A stretch of 64,000 nucleotides of DNA from Hyphomicrobiales bacterium (GTDB lineage Bacteria > Pseudomonadota > Alphaproteobacteria > Rhizobiales > Xanthobacteraceae). The DNA lies in assembly GCA_016713235.1 (NCBI GenBank), contig JADJPN010000003.1, forward strand, positions 434,001 to 498,000. Reading direction: 5' to 3'. Shown piece by piece: positions 38,792 to 47,444 of this stretch (positions are counted from its first letter, which is position 1; each line of letters opens with the position of its first letter). A model generated the notes under the pieces. It was not told the origin of the DNA. It made no database searches and was given only the letters and a program-made list of their open reading frames with translations. Position numbers and translations under genes: made by a program.

Positions 38792-39646
38792 ATGAAGTGG
38801 AAAGTCGGCACCGCCACGATCACGAAAATCGTCGAGATCGAGGGGGCAGGCGGCACCAAATTCATCCTGCCGCAGGCGTCGCCCGATGTGGTGCGCGAGA
38901 TGGGCTGGCTGATCCCGCGCTACGCCACCGCGGATGGCAGGCTGCGGATGGCGATCCAGTCCTATGTCATCGAGGCAGGTAAACGGCGCATCGTCGTCGA
39001 CACCTGTCTCGGCAACGACAAACAGGGGCGGCACATTCCGATCTGGAACAATCTGAACACGCCTTATTTGTTCAAGTTGACGGAAGCGGGCTTCGCGCCC
39101 GAGACGATCGACACTGTGGTCTGCACCCATCTGCATGTCGATCACGTCGGCTGGAATACGCGGCTCGTGAACGGCCGATGGGTCCCGACATTTCCGAACG
39201 CAAAATACCTGTTCGGCAAAACCGAATACGATTTCTGGTCGAACCAGGAAGTCAGCAAAGAGCAACAGCTCGTTTTTGCGGACTCCGTGAAGCCGGTGGT
39301 TGATGCCGGGCAGGCTGAATTGATCGCCAACGAGCGCCAGATCAGCGAGGAGATCTCCACGTTCCCGACGCCCGGGCATAGCCCCGGCCACCTGAGCATT
39401 CGCATCCGCTCCGATGGGGAGGAGGCGGTGCTCCTCGGCGATGTCGCGCATCATCCGGTGCAGTTCGAACACCTCGATTGGTCGTCGACCTTCGACAGCG
39501 ATGCCAAGGCGTCTGCACGAATGCGCGAGGAGCTGTTCGGCAAGCTCGCGGGCACGAAGGTCAGAATCTTCGGCGGGCACTTCGATCCCGGCTATGCCGT
39601 TAGCGAAGGCCGCGCCTTCCGGCTTTACGAAACCCCCGGAAAATAA
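38792..39646 (+). CDS. MBL-fold metallo-hydrolase
   Basis: About 284 residues. The dinuclear zinc motif HxHxDH is present (CTHLHVDHVGWNT), with later ligands in TPGHSPGHLS and VLLGDVAHHPVQ and a final histidine in FGGHFDPGYA. ATG at 38792 (MKWKVGTATITKIVE) has GGAAGGACGGCAACGA before it and is preferred to the upstream 38720. It resembles the quorum-quenching lactonase/AidC-like branch, but the substrate is unknown. Confidence 0.88.
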   Translation: MKWKVGTATITKIVEIEGAGGTKFILPQASPDVVREMGWLIPRYATADGRLRMAIQSYVIEAGKRRIVVDTCLGNDKQGRHIPIWNNLNTPYLFKLTEAGFAPETIDTVVCTHLHVDHVGWNTRLVNGRWVPTFPNAKYLFGKTEYDFWSNQEVSKEQQLVFADSVKPVVDAGQAELIANERQISEEISTFPTPGHSPGHLSIRIRSDGEEAVLLGDVAHHPVQFEHLDWSSTFDSDAKASARMREELFGKLAGTKVRIFGGHFDPGYAVSEGRAFRLYETPGK

Positions 39647-39725
39647 AAGTTCCACCTCGTCTTGCCAGCGTAATGAAGCGGACGTATATGCCCGCCATCG
39701 ACTTTCGGCCGAACGACGTGGCCCT

Positions 39726-39739
39726 GGCGGTTAACCGCC
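39726..39739. repeat. 14-base perfect palindrome upstream of the cold-shock gene
   Basis: GGCGGTTAACCGCC is its own reverse complement. It lies 95 bases before the csp start, between the MBL gene and the cold-shock gene, where a regulator site or RNA stem would be expected. Confidence 0.5.
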
Positions 39740-39775
39740 TTACGCTTCTAAATTCACCAAATTCGATGCCACCGG

Positions 39776-39803
39776 ACGTGCGTCATCCGACGCACGTTTA
39801 TTT
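39776..39803 (+). promoter_or_regulatory. hairpin in the csp leader, terminator-like
   Basis: ACGTGCGTC-ATCC-GACGCACGT, a perfect nine-base stem with a four-base loop, followed by TTATTTTC. It ends 36 bases before the csp ATG. It could end the MBL transcript, attenuate csp, or act as a cold-sensitive leader fold; cold-shock genes are known for structured 5' leaders. Confidence 0.5.
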
Positions 39804-39833
39804 TCGACTCTATCTACGAACGGAAAAACTACG

Positions 39834-40041
39834 ATGAGCACTGGAACCGTGAAGTGGTTCAACACCCAAAAGGGCTTTGGTTTCATTCAGCCGGATGACG
39901 GCGGCAAGGATGTGTTCGTTCACATCTCGGCCGTGCAGCGTTCGGGCTTGCAGACGCTGAACGAAGGTCAGAAGATCTCGTTCGAAGTCGTGCAGGACAA
40001 GCGCAGCGGCAAGGCCGCGGCCGAGAACCTCCAGGCCGTAA
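39834..40041 (+). CDS. cold-shock protein (CspA family), one frame break near the 3' end
   Basis: OB-fold RNA/ssDNA chaperone. RNP1 KGFGFIQP and RNP2 VFVHISAV are intact (MSTGTVKWFNTQKGFGFIQP; GGKDVFVHISAVQRSGLQTL). Family length is about 68-70 residues, ending near AAENLQ. In the frame in use no stop occurs until 41156, which would read through a strong terminator and antisense across the SET gene. A TAA one frame away at 40039-40041 gives the expected size, so an extra base shortly before it is likely. Confidence 0.88.
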
Positions 40042-40085
40042 ACCGCTTCGCGATGCTGCTCTCGTTTGGCGGCATCCTTGAAGTA

Positions 40086-40116
40086 GAAAAGCCCGCTCGA
40101 AAGAGCGGGCTTTTTT
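40086..40116. terminator. bidirectional intrinsic terminator between csp and SET gene
   Basis: AAAAGCCCGCTC-GAAA-GAGCGGGCTTTTTT: an 8-10 base stem with an A-run on one side and a T-run on the other, so it works in both directions. It separates two converging genes. Confidence 0.9.
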
Positions 40117-40128
40117 GTTCGGCTGCCG

Positions 40129-40615
40129 TCAGTGCTTCCCGTTCTTTTCTTCGCGGCGCGTTTTCGCGCGGCTTTCTTGCGCGCTTCCTCGCGCTCGCGC
40201 TTGCGGCGGTTCGTGCAGGTGTTGCACTTGCAGCCGATCGGCTTGATGAAGCTGTCGAAATAATCCTGCCCGTAGCTGACCAGGATCTCGTCGCCCGGCT
40301 TGATGTTCCAGCGCGCGCGATACCAGATCTTCATGGCGTATTGATACGCCTCGGCATTGGGCCGGCAGGAGTGGTTGACGTAACGCGCCAGATTCGAGCG
40401 CCGCGAGCCGTCGATAGACCACTTATCGTTCAGTTCGAACACGTAGCGGTTATCGGTATTGTCTTCGATCCATTCCGCGAGTTTGTTTTGCCGATCTTAC
40501 GGCCTTTGTACTCGACGACGCGGCTACCCTTCTTGATCGGCTCGGTGGCAAAGAGGCCGAGGCCGGTGCGGGATTTTCCAACGCGGAATGGATATTTGGA
40601 GGTATTTTTTGACAT
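40129..40615 (-). CDS. SET-domain protein-lysine methyltransferase, frame breaks
   Basis: Starts MSKNTSKYPFRVGKSRTGLG, then GLFATEPIKKGSRVVEYKGR. A one-base fix near 40490 joins LAEWIEDNTDNRYVFELNDK, SNLARYVNHSCRPNAEAYQY (the NHSCxPN motif that binds SAM) and GDEILVSYGQDYFD. The post-SET cysteines are visible: IGCKCNTC. The C-terminal tail is strongly basic (NRRKREREEARKKAARKRAA). The stop is taken as TGA at 40129, just before the bidirectional terminator, which needs a second shift near 40170. The target protein in bacteria is unknown. Confidence 0.8.
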
Positions 40616-40733
40616 TGGCGTTTCACTTAAGGCGGCTTTGCATGAATTTCCAGCGGTGGCCGTGCCGCAGGAGCAGCTATCCAAAGCTTTTCGTAGCCGC
40701 CCGCCGCATAAAAATGGTGATAGACTAAGCACG

Positions 40734-41156
40734 ATGAACGAGGTCCGGATGATCCTGCTGCGCGCCGCCGCCCTGGCTTTACTTCTGTCGCTCCCCGCTC
40801 AGGCGCAGGACGAGAAAAAGACCGCTGTCGACGTCGTGCAGGCGGAACTATCGATCTGCGTCGTCTATTATACGTTTGTCCGGGGCTGCGCGATCGAGAA
40901 GGCCGAAGTGAACGTCGCGTCGGTGGCAAACTCGAACGCCGAAAGGCTGCGCAAGTATGCCTTTCAGGCCGGGCAGACCATCCGCATGGATAATGAAGCG
41001 ATGATTGCGCGCCAGAAGGTCGCGGTAGAGCAGCAGCAGAAGCTGCTCGAAGGCAACTGCGAGAACATCGTGAAGCTGGACGAGGCCTATGGCGCGCGCT
41101 GCAAGGCGCTCTCCGACAATCCGCAAGCGATACTGGATCAGTATTTGAAGCGCTAA
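40734..41156 (+). CDS. secreted hypothetical protein (140 aa)
   Basis: Signal peptide (RMILLRAAALALLLSLPAQAQ) and a mature part predicted almost all helical (EKAEVNVASVANSNAERLRK, RQKVAVEQQQKLLEGNCENI). Four cysteines: LSICVVYY, RGCAIEK, EGNCENI and GARCKAL, probably two disulfides. Periplasmic by inference; no family recognised. The stop overlaps the parE stop by four bases, convergent. Confidence 0.75.
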   Translation: MNEVRMILLRAAALALLLSLPAQAQDEKKTAVDVVQAELSICVVYYTFVRGCAIEKAEVNVASVANSNAERLRKYAFQAGQTIRMDNEAMIARQKVAVEQQQKLLEGNCENIVKLDEAYGARCKALSDNPQAILDQYLKR

Positions 41157-43210
41157 ATATCCAGCGTTTCCGCGAACTTGGCGTTCTCCGAGATGAAGGT
41201 GAAGCGCTCTTCGGGCTTGTTGCCCATCAGCCGCTCGATTGTCTTCTTCGTCGCGGCTCTCTTCGCTTCGGCGATGGTGACACAGAGCAGCGAGCGGGAA
41301 GCGGGGTTCATCGAGTCTTTCAGCTGCGACGGCAACATTTCGCCGAGGCCTTTGAAGCGGCCGACCTCGATATTTTTCTTGCCCTTGAACACGGTATTCA
41401 TCAGCACGTCTTTGTGTTTGTCGTCGCGCGCGTAAACCGTCTGTCCGCCATAGGTGAGGCGATAGAGCGGGGGTACCGCGAGATAGAGATGCTTGTTCTC
41501 GATCAGCTTCGGCATCTCCTGATAGAAGAACGTAATCAGCAGCGAAGCGATGTGCGCGCCGTCCACGTCGGCGTCGCACATGATGATCACGCGGTCGTAG
41601 CGCAGCGACGCATCGTTGTAATGCGCGCCCGCGCCGCAGCCGAGCGCCTGCATCAAATCCGCAAGCTGTTGGTTGGCGGCGAGCTTGCCGCGGCCCGCGC
41701 TAACGACGTTCAGAATTTTGCCGCGCAACGGCAGCACGGCCTGCGTGCGGCGGTCGCGGGCCTGTTTTGCGGAGCCACCGGCGCTATCGCCCTCGACGAT
41801 GAAGATTTCGGAATCTTTTGCCGAAGCGTTCGAGCAGTCCGCGAGCTTGCCGGGGAGGCGGAGCTTGCGCACCGCGCTCTTGCGCGAAATTTCTTTCTCG
41901 GTGCGGCGGCGTGCGCGCTCTTCCGCGCGCTCGACCGCCCACTCGAGGAGCTTGTTCGCTTCCAGCGTATTGCCCGCGAGGAAATTGTCGAAAGCGTCGC
42001 GCAACGTATTCTCGACCAGCTTCGCCGCTTCCGGGTTCGCAAGCCGATCCTTGGTCTGGCCCTGGAATTCCGGGTCGCGAATGAAGACGGAGACGATCGC
42101 GGTCGCGCCATCCATCACGTCATCGGAAGTGATCGCCGCCGCGCGCTTGTTGCCGGTGCGGTCGGCGTAATCCTTCAGGCTCTTCAGGAGCGCATTGCGC
42201 AGACCGTTTTCGTGCGTGCCGCCGTCCGGCGTCGGGATCGTGTTGCAGTAGGAATTGACGAAGCCGTCTTCGTCGGCGATCCACGCGACCGCCCATTCCA
42301 CCGCGCCGTGGCCGGACTTCTTCTCGCTCTTGCCTGCGAAGATGTCTTTGTGAACGCGGGTGCGCTTCTCGATGTTCGAGGCAAGATAATCGCGCAAGCC
42401 CGCTTCGAAGTGGAATGTATCCTTCTCCGGAACGTCGGTGCCCTTGATCAGCGACTTGTCGCAGGACCAGCGGATTTCGACGCCGCCAAAGAGATAGGCT
42501 TTCGCCTTGGTCATGCGGAAGACGCGTTCGGCTTCGAACTTCGCGTCGGGTCCGAAGATCTGCTTGTCGGGAATGAAGCGGATCGAAGTGCCGCGCTTCT
42601 TGATACCCTTCTGCACCGCTTTCAGCAAGCCTTGCGGCACGCCGCGCTTGTAAAGCTGGCGATAGAGCACGCCGCCGAGCGCAACCTCGGCTTCCAGCGT
42701 CTCAGACAGCGCGTTCGTTACCGAGACACCGACGCCGTGCAGACCACCGGAGGTCTCGTAGGATTCGCCGGAGAATTTGCCGCCCGCGTGGAGCGTCGTG
42801 AGAATAACTTCGAGTGCGGACTTGTTCTTGAACTTCGGATGCATGCCGACCGGAATGCCGCGGCCGTTGTCGGTCACCTTGATGAAGCCGTCGTCGGTCA
42901 TCTCGACTTCGATGAAGCTCGCATGCCCCGCGACCGCTTCGTCCATCGCATTGTCGATGACTTCCGCGAAGATGTGATGCAGCGCCTTCGCATCGGTGCC
43001 GCCGATATACATGCCGGGGCGGCGGCGAACGGGCTCCAAGCCTTCGAGCACCTCGATCGAGTGCGCGTCGTAGCTCTTGCCGCCGCCACGCGCGGCTTCG
43101 CGGCCGGCCTTGCCGCGGCCGCCGTTCTTGGCGCCGCCGAACAGGTCGGCTTCCTCGCGAGCTTTGCCACGGGTCACAGGTTTCGCCTTGGCTTTTTTGG
43201 CCTTTGCCAT
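41153..43210 (-). CDS. parE: DNA topoisomerase IV subunit B
   Basis: ATPase subunit of topoisomerase IV, which unlinks daughter chromosomes. GHKL ATPase motifs EVIDNAMDEA, TDNGRGIPVGMHP and SGGLHGVGVSVTNAL; TOPRIM motifs FIVEGDSAGGSAKQARDR and IIMCDADVDGAHIASLL. At 685 residues with no long TOPRIM insertion it is ParE rather than GyrB. ATG at 43210 (MAKAKKAKAKPVTRGK) is chosen over the open upstream extension. The first 45 residues are Lys/Arg/Gly-rich. Intact over 2 kb. Confidence 0.93.
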   Translation of the reverse strand: MAKAKKAKAKPVTRGKAREEADLFGGAKNGGRGKAGREAARGGGKSYDAHSIEVLEGLEPVRRRPGMYIGGTDAKALHHIFAEVIDNAMDEAVAGHASFIEVEMTDDGFIKVTDNGRGIPVGMHPKFKNKSALEVILTTLHAGGKFSGESYETSGGLHGVGVSVTNALSETLEAEVALGGVLYRQLYKRGVPQGLLKAVQKGIKKRGTSIRFIPDKQIFGPDAKFEAERVFRMTKAKAYLFGGVEIRWSCDKSLIKGTDVPEKDTFHFEAGLRDYLASNIEKRTRVHKDIFAGKSEKKSGHGAVEWAVAWIADEDGFVNSYCNTIPTPDGGTHENGLRNALLKSLKDYADRTGNKRAAAITSDDVMDGATAIVSVFIRDPEFQGQTKDRLANPEAAKLVENTLRDAFDNFLAGNTLEANKLLEWAVERAEERARRRTEKEISRKSAVRKLRLPGKLADCSNASAKDSEIFIVEGDSAGGSAKQARDRRTQAVLPLRGKILNVVSAGRGKLAANQQLADLMQALGCGAGAHYNDASLRYDRVIIMCDADVDGAHIASLLITFFYQEMPKLIENKHLYLAVPPLYRLTYGGQTVYARDDKHKDVLMNTVFKGKKNIEVGRFKGLGEMLPSQLKDSMNPASRSLLCVTIAEAKRAATKKTIERLMGNKPEERFTFISENAKFAETLDI

Positions 43211-43353
43211 CGGTCGTCCGTTTTTGCGAATCGTTTGGAGCAATATGCCACGGCGGATTCCGCCATGTCGTCCGCTCAAGTCGGCTATCGCCGAATTGAG
43301 CATTATTGATTTGCCGATGCCGGGTTTACCCGACATTGGGGGAGGAGCAGAAG

Positions 43354-44206
43354 CTACTCAACGCCCCGGATATTGGTGAAATAGTGGTCGATCTCGAAAG
43401 TGCCAAGGAAACGGTAGTTGAGACGCTGGAATAGCGCTTTCAGTTCCTCGATCCGGTCGGAGTAGAGCTCGACCTGCAGGTAAGCACAGGTTGTCGCGCA
43501 GCGTGCGTTCCATGCCGGCAAGCGCATGGAACTCGTAGCCCTCGATGTCCATCTTGATCAGGATGTGCTTGCCCTTGATCTGGTACTCATCGTCGAATTT
43601 CACCTGCTTCACGCGGTGCGTGATCGCGCCCGCGGGCATGTCGGGCTGGGTGATGTAGGATTCGCCACGGTTGTATTCATTGGACTCGGTGAGCGTAACT
43701 TCGTCCGCCTTGTCGCCGAGCGCCTGCTGAAGCGCCCAAACTTCTTCCTGAAGATTATTGGCCTCAAGATTCGCTTTAAGACGCGCGGGGGGGTAATTGC
43801 CGGGATCTGGCTCGAACGCGATCACTTCCTTCGTGAGATGGTTCGCGGCGACGATCACACTGTAGAAGCCCGCGTTGGCGCCGATGTCGAGAAAGACATC
43901 CATCGGCACTTTGCCCGCGACGTCTGCGAAGCGGTTGAGCTGCGTCGGCTCCCATGAGCCGTCGAGCGCGAGGTGATAGTCGATGAGGTCCTTGTACCCG
44001 ACGACGAAATTCAGCCCTTGCGCCTTCACTGTGAAACGCTCACGGCCGAGCGCACGCATGACGCGATAGCGCACGCGGCGAAGCAGGCGCTCGAAAGCGC
44101 CCGCTGGTTTGAGGAGCGGAGCGGTCAGAGGATTACGCGCGGCTTCCCGAGAAGGGGAAGGCGCCGAAGGTGCCGGTGTCGGCATCGCCGCTGATTTTGT
44201 CGCCAT
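43354..44206 (-). CDS. FkbM family methyltransferase, one frame break
   Basis: SAM-dependent methyltransferase of the FkbM type. Motif I VFLDIGANAGFYSVIVAANH, then EVIAFEPDPGNYPPARLKAN, and IKMDIEGYEFHALAGMER. The frame breaks near 43490; the corrected end is CLQVELYSDRIEELKALFQR ... IRGVE, stop at 43354. The longest start (44206) overlaps the upstream small gene by 74 bases. An internal start such as ATG 44059 (MRALGRERFTVKAQGL) or a non-ATG start after 44133 may be the real one. Likely modifies a glycan or lipid sugar; no other glycan genes adjoin it. Confidence 0.82.
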
Positions 44207-44429
44207 CGACGGTGCCTGTGAAGGTCAGCGTCATCGGCATCGGGTTGGTGATATCGACTTTCCAGGAGACCTTGTTGCCGTCGATCGTGGGGTCCTGGAG
44301 CGGGCCGGACTGGCCGTCAGCCGACTGGGTGCCGGAAAGGGTTGAACCGTCGGTTTTGAGCTCGATCTCCGCCTGGCGGGTGCCCATCGGCGTCTCGATT
44401 GCGATATTCCACTTACCGTCTACGGCCAT
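44133..44429 (-). CDS. conserved hypothetical beta-rich protein (98 aa)
   Basis: Begins MAVDGKWNIAIETPMGTRQA and alternates polar and hydrophobic residues throughout (AEIELKTDGSTLSGTQSADG, GNKVSWKVDITNPMPMTLTF, GTVDGDKISGDADTGTFGAF), as in a small lipocalin-like or up-and-down beta barrel. The same pattern occurs in many Bradyrhizobium-like small proteins of unknown role. No signal peptide. Starts behind AAGGAAACGCTTCCC. Overlaps the long form of the FkbM gene. Confidence 0.75.
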   Translation of the reverse strand: MAVDGKWNIAIETPMGTRQAEIELKTDGSTLSGTQSADGQSGPLQDPTIDGNKVSWKVDITNPMPMTLTFTGTVDGDKISGDADTGTFGAFPFSGSRA

Positions 44430-44511
44430 GGGAAGCGTTTCCTTAGGTTTGGGGTATGTCGTTGTTGGGCTAAGACTAGCCCGGTAGCCGCTCCCGATCA
44501 ACGAAACCGCG

Positions 44512-45489
44512 ATGACAAAACAGAAATCCAGTGCGCCGCGACGTCCTCGTCCCGCCGATAATGCCTTCAAGGGCGCGAATATTCGTGGCGGCGTGAACGA
44601 GCCGACCTATGGCGGCGCGTTGTCTTTCATGCGGCGGCGCTATGCGAAGGACGCGAACGGTGCGGATCTCGCAATCTGGGGCGTGCCGTTCGACGCCGCG
44701 ACATCGAATCGTCCGGGTGCGCGCTTTGGTCCTCGCGCGATCCGTGCGGCATCGGCGATCCTGGAAGGCGATCCGCAATACCCGTTCGGTTTCGACCCGT
44801 TTGCTAAGCTGACCACGGTCGATGTCGGCGACTGCGCGCTCGACTACGGCAATCACGACGATGTGCCGCGTGAGATCGAAACGCAGGCGAAGGAAATTTT
44901 AGCGACTGGCGCGACACTCCTCACACTCGGCGGCGATCATTTTGTCACCTATCCGCTGTTGAAGGCGCATGTCGCCAAGCACGGCCCGCTGGCGCTTGTT
45001 CAGTTCGACGCGCATCAGGACACCTGGCATCCGGAAGCGGGCCGCATCGACCACGGCTCCTTCGTTGCACGCGCGGCGATCGAAGGCCTGATCGATATGA
45101 AACATTCAATCCAGATCGGTATCCGCACGCATGCGCCCGCGACGCACGGGATCGAGATCATCGACGGCAATCAGATCGAGACGCTCGGCGTCGGCGGTGT
45201 CGTGAAAAAGGTTCTGAAACGGGTAGGGAAGAAGAAGGCATATTTGACTTTCGACATCGACGCGCTCGATCCGGCTTATGCGCCCGGCACCGGCACGCCG
45301 GTCGCGGGCGGGCTCACGAGCCGCGAGGCACTGATGATCTTGCGTGCGCTTGCGCCTCTTAATTTCGTCGGCTTCGATGTCATGGAAGTGTCGCCGCCCT
45401 ACGATCAATCCGAGATAACAGCCATCGCGGCTGCACATATCGCCATGCATTGCGTGGCGCTGGTCGCGTTGCGCCGGGGAACCAAATAG
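44512..45489 (+). CDS. speB: agmatinase / ureohydrolase family
   Basis: A 325-residue manganese enzyme that hydrolyses agmatine to putrescine and urea. Metal ligands: LGGDHFVTYP, VQFDAHQDTWH and LTFDIDALDPAYAPGTGTP. The N-terminus FDAATSNRPGARFGPRAIRA is typical of agmatinases rather than arginases. Related guanidino hydrolases cannot be excluded. It is divergent from the small beta-rich gene and 92 bases upstream of argC in the same direction, giving a small arginine/polyamine cluster. Confidence 0.88.
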   Translation: MTKQKSSAPRRPRPADNAFKGANIRGGVNEPTYGGALSFMRRRYAKDANGADLAIWGVPFDAATSNRPGARFGPRAIRAASAILEGDPQYPFGFDPFAKLTTVDVGDCALDYGNHDDVPREIETQAKEILATGATLLTLGGDHFVTYPLLKAHVAKHGPLALVQFDAHQDTWHPEAGRIDHGSFVARAAIEGLIDMKHSIQIGIRTHAPATHGIEIIDGNQIETLGVGGVVKKVLKRVGKKKAYLTFDIDALDPAYAPGTGTPVAGGLTSREALMILRALAPLNFVGFDVMEVSPPYDQSEITAIAAAHIAMHCVALVALRRGTK

Positions 45490-45581
45490 CGGCCTGGGCG
45501 GTTTTCCTGCCGGCCAATATTGAAACGCTTTCTTCGCTCGCCCATTTCGGGTAAGCGTCACTCCCTTTTAGGAGCACACCA

Positions 45582-46637
45582 ATGAGCGCCACCAAAACGC
45601 GGATCGCGATTCTGGGCGCGTCGGGTTACACCGGCGCCGAGCTGGTGCGCCTCTTGCTCCGTCACCCGAACGCGGAAATCGTCGCGCTGACCGCCGACCG
45701 TAAGGCCGGCAAGACCATGGCCAGCGTCTATCCGCAGTTCTTCGGCATCGAGTTGCCGAAGCTGATCACGATTGAGGAACTCGACGCGGCTTCGGTCGAT
45801 CTCGTGTTCTGCGCGCTGCCGCACGGCACGACGCAGAAGGTGATCAAGGATTTGCTCGAGAAGGCACCGAAGCTGAAGGTCATCGATCTTTCGGCCGACT
45901 TCCGCATCCGCGATCCGATTGCCTACGAGAAGTGGTACGGCCACGCGCATCAGGCGATCGAATTGCAGAAGGAAGCGATCTACGGCCTCGTCGAAATCTA
46001 TCGCGACCAGATCAAGGGCGCGCGGCTGGTCGCTAATCCCGGCTGCTACACGTCAACGTCGATCCTTGCGATGGTGCCGCTCATCGAAGCGGGCGCTATC
46101 GAAACCGACACCATCATTATCGATTCTAAATCCGGCATGACCGGCGCGGGCCGCTCCGCGAAGGAAGAGATGCTGTTCTCGGAAGTTTCCGAAGGCATGC
46201 ATGCCTATGGCGTCGGCGGACATCGGCACATGGCCGAACTCGATCAGGAATTTTCGGATGCCGCGAGCCGGCCGGTGATGCCGAGCTTCACCGCGCATCT
46301 CATTCCGATGAACCGCGGCATCTATGCGACGCATTATGTGAAGTTGTCAGGCTCGACGAGCGCCGAGCAACTGCACAGAATTCTCGCGGACTTCTATTCC
46401 GGCCAGCCGTTCGTGCGTGTGCTCGATTTCGGCATGGTGCCGCAGTCGCGGCATGTGCGTGGCTCGAACATGACCTATATCGGTGTGGTTGCTGACCGCG
46501 GCACCGGGAAGGCGATCGTGATTTCGACGCTCGACAACCTCGTCAAGGGCGCCTCGGGCCAGGCGGTGCAGAACATGAACGTGATGCTCGGCCTGCCGGA
46601 GACGACTGGCCTCGATCAGATCGCGCTCTTTCCCTGA
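45582..46637 (+). CDS. argC: N-acetyl-gamma-glutamyl-phosphate reductase
   Basis: Third step of arginine synthesis, reducing N-acetylglutamyl phosphate with NADPH. NADP loop ILGASGYTGAELVRLLLRHP; catalytic cysteine VANPGCYTSTSILAMVPLI; histidine region EGMHAYGVGGHRHMAELDQE; C-terminal VVISTLDNLVKGASGQAVQN. 351 residues, intact, preceded by TTTTAGGAGCACACC. No other arg genes adjoin it. Confidence 0.95.
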   Translation: MSATKTRIAILGASGYTGAELVRLLLRHPNAEIVALTADRKAGKTMASVYPQFFGIELPKLITIEELDAASVDLVFCALPHGTTQKVIKDLLEKAPKLKVIDLSADFRIRDPIAYEKWYGHAHQAIELQKEAIYGLVEIYRDQIKGARLVANPGCYTSTSILAMVPLIEAGAIETDTIIIDSKSGMTGAGRSAKEEMLFSEVSEGMHAYGVGGHRHMAELDQEFSDAASRPVMPSFTAHLIPMNRGIYATHYVKLSGSTSAEQLHRILADFYSGQPFVRVLDFGMVPQSRHVRGSNMTYIGVVADRGTGKAIVISTLDNLVKGASGQAVQNMNVMLGLPETTGLDQIALFP

Positions 46638-46644
46638 TATTTGC

Positions 46645-47352
46645 CTAGTTTCTGCGGCGGATGAAATTGCCGTCGTTGCCCCGGCCGGGTTCGTTTCTCG
46701 GAGTCGTATCCCTCGGAGTCGTATCCCTCGGCGTCGTATCGCGGTCGCTCTGGCGGTTGTCCGGCTGTTCTTTTTCACGATTGTCGCGCCGGTCGTTCTG
46801 CGGCCGCTGATTGTCGCCGAGCGCGGTCAGGCGCTGCTGTGAAAGATTGCGCGCCCATTTGTCGATCTCGCGGGTGCCGCTGGTCGCTACCGCTTTCCGG
46901 TACTCGGCGCGCGCCGCTTCCGCATTGCCCTGGTTCTCGAAGGCCTGACCGCGATTATAATACGCGGCGGTGAATCCTGAATCGACACGCAGCGCTTCTT
47001 CGAAGTCTGCGAGCGCACGATCGTAATTCTTCTTCTGAAGCCAGGCGTCGCCGCGGAAGTTGAACGAGTAGGGGTTCTTCGGGTTGATGAGCAGCGCATC
47101 CGAGAAATCGATGATCGACTTGTCGAATTCCTTGTTGCGCAGATGGCCGAGTCCGCGGTTCGAAAGTGCGATCGAGCGGTCTTCCTTGCTCAGTCCGCTT
47201 TTCTCCAGTGCCGCAGAGCAAACGCGAATGATGGCAAGGTCGTCGTCCTTCAGCGTCGCTTGGTAGCAATCTTCTACGGTTTGCGCGCGAGCGGTTTGCG
47301 GCAAGACCGCAACGGCGGCGATGAGGAGCGCTGCAATCGGGAGACGGCGCAT
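46645..47352 (-). CDS. secreted TPR protein with DTTPR tandem repeat
   Basis: Signal peptide MRRLPIAALLIAAVAVLPQT (cut after ARAQ), then about three TPR units (SIIDFSDALLINPKNPYSFN, ALADFEEALRVDSGFTAAYY, NRGQAFENQGNAEAARAEYR). The C-terminal 55 residues are highly charged and end RDTTPRDTTPRDTTPRNEPG. Periplasmic scaffold by inference. 235 residues. The opening part resembles the TPR protein at the left edge of the window in style, but the two are not obviously duplicates. Confidence 0.8.
   Translation of the reverse strand: MRRLPIAALLIAAVAVLPQTARAQTVEDCYQATLKDDDLAIIRVCSAALEKSGLSKEDRSIALSNRGLGHLRNKEFDKSIIDFSDALLINPKNPYSFNFRGDAWLQKKNYDRALADFEEALRVDSGFTAAYYNRGQAFENQGNAEAARAEYRKAVATSGTREIDKWARNLSQQRLTALGDNQRPQNDRRDNREKEQPDNRQSDRDTTPRDTTPRDTTPRNEPGRGNDGNFIRRRN
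46697..46741. repeat. 15-base tandem repeat, three copies, in the TPR gene
   Basis: CTCGGAGTCGTATCC occurs at 46697-46711 and 46712-46726, and with two changes at 46727-46741. It encodes DTTPR three times on the minus strand. Copy-number change would alter the protein in steps of five residues without shifting the frame. Confidence 0.9.
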
Positions 47353-47444
47353 GACAAATTCCTGACGGTTCCAGAGTCGAGCGATCTTAAGCCCGCCGCC
47401 GCCGCTTGAGAAGCAGCAACCGATCAATCGCCCGAGAGCAAAAA

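Noticed and set aside
39834..41156. A single 440-residue protein starting as a cold-shock domain
   Set aside because: It reads through a strong terminator, antisense across the SET gene, then happens to be in frame with a separate secreted protein that has its own signal peptide and ATG at 40734.
41414..43309. 631-codon open frame on the + strand
   Set aside because: Exact antisense of parE; long antisense frames arise from the GC-rich third codon positions.
46690..46745. Possible CRISPR-like array
   Set aside because: Direct tandem 15-mers without spacers, in frame inside a gene.
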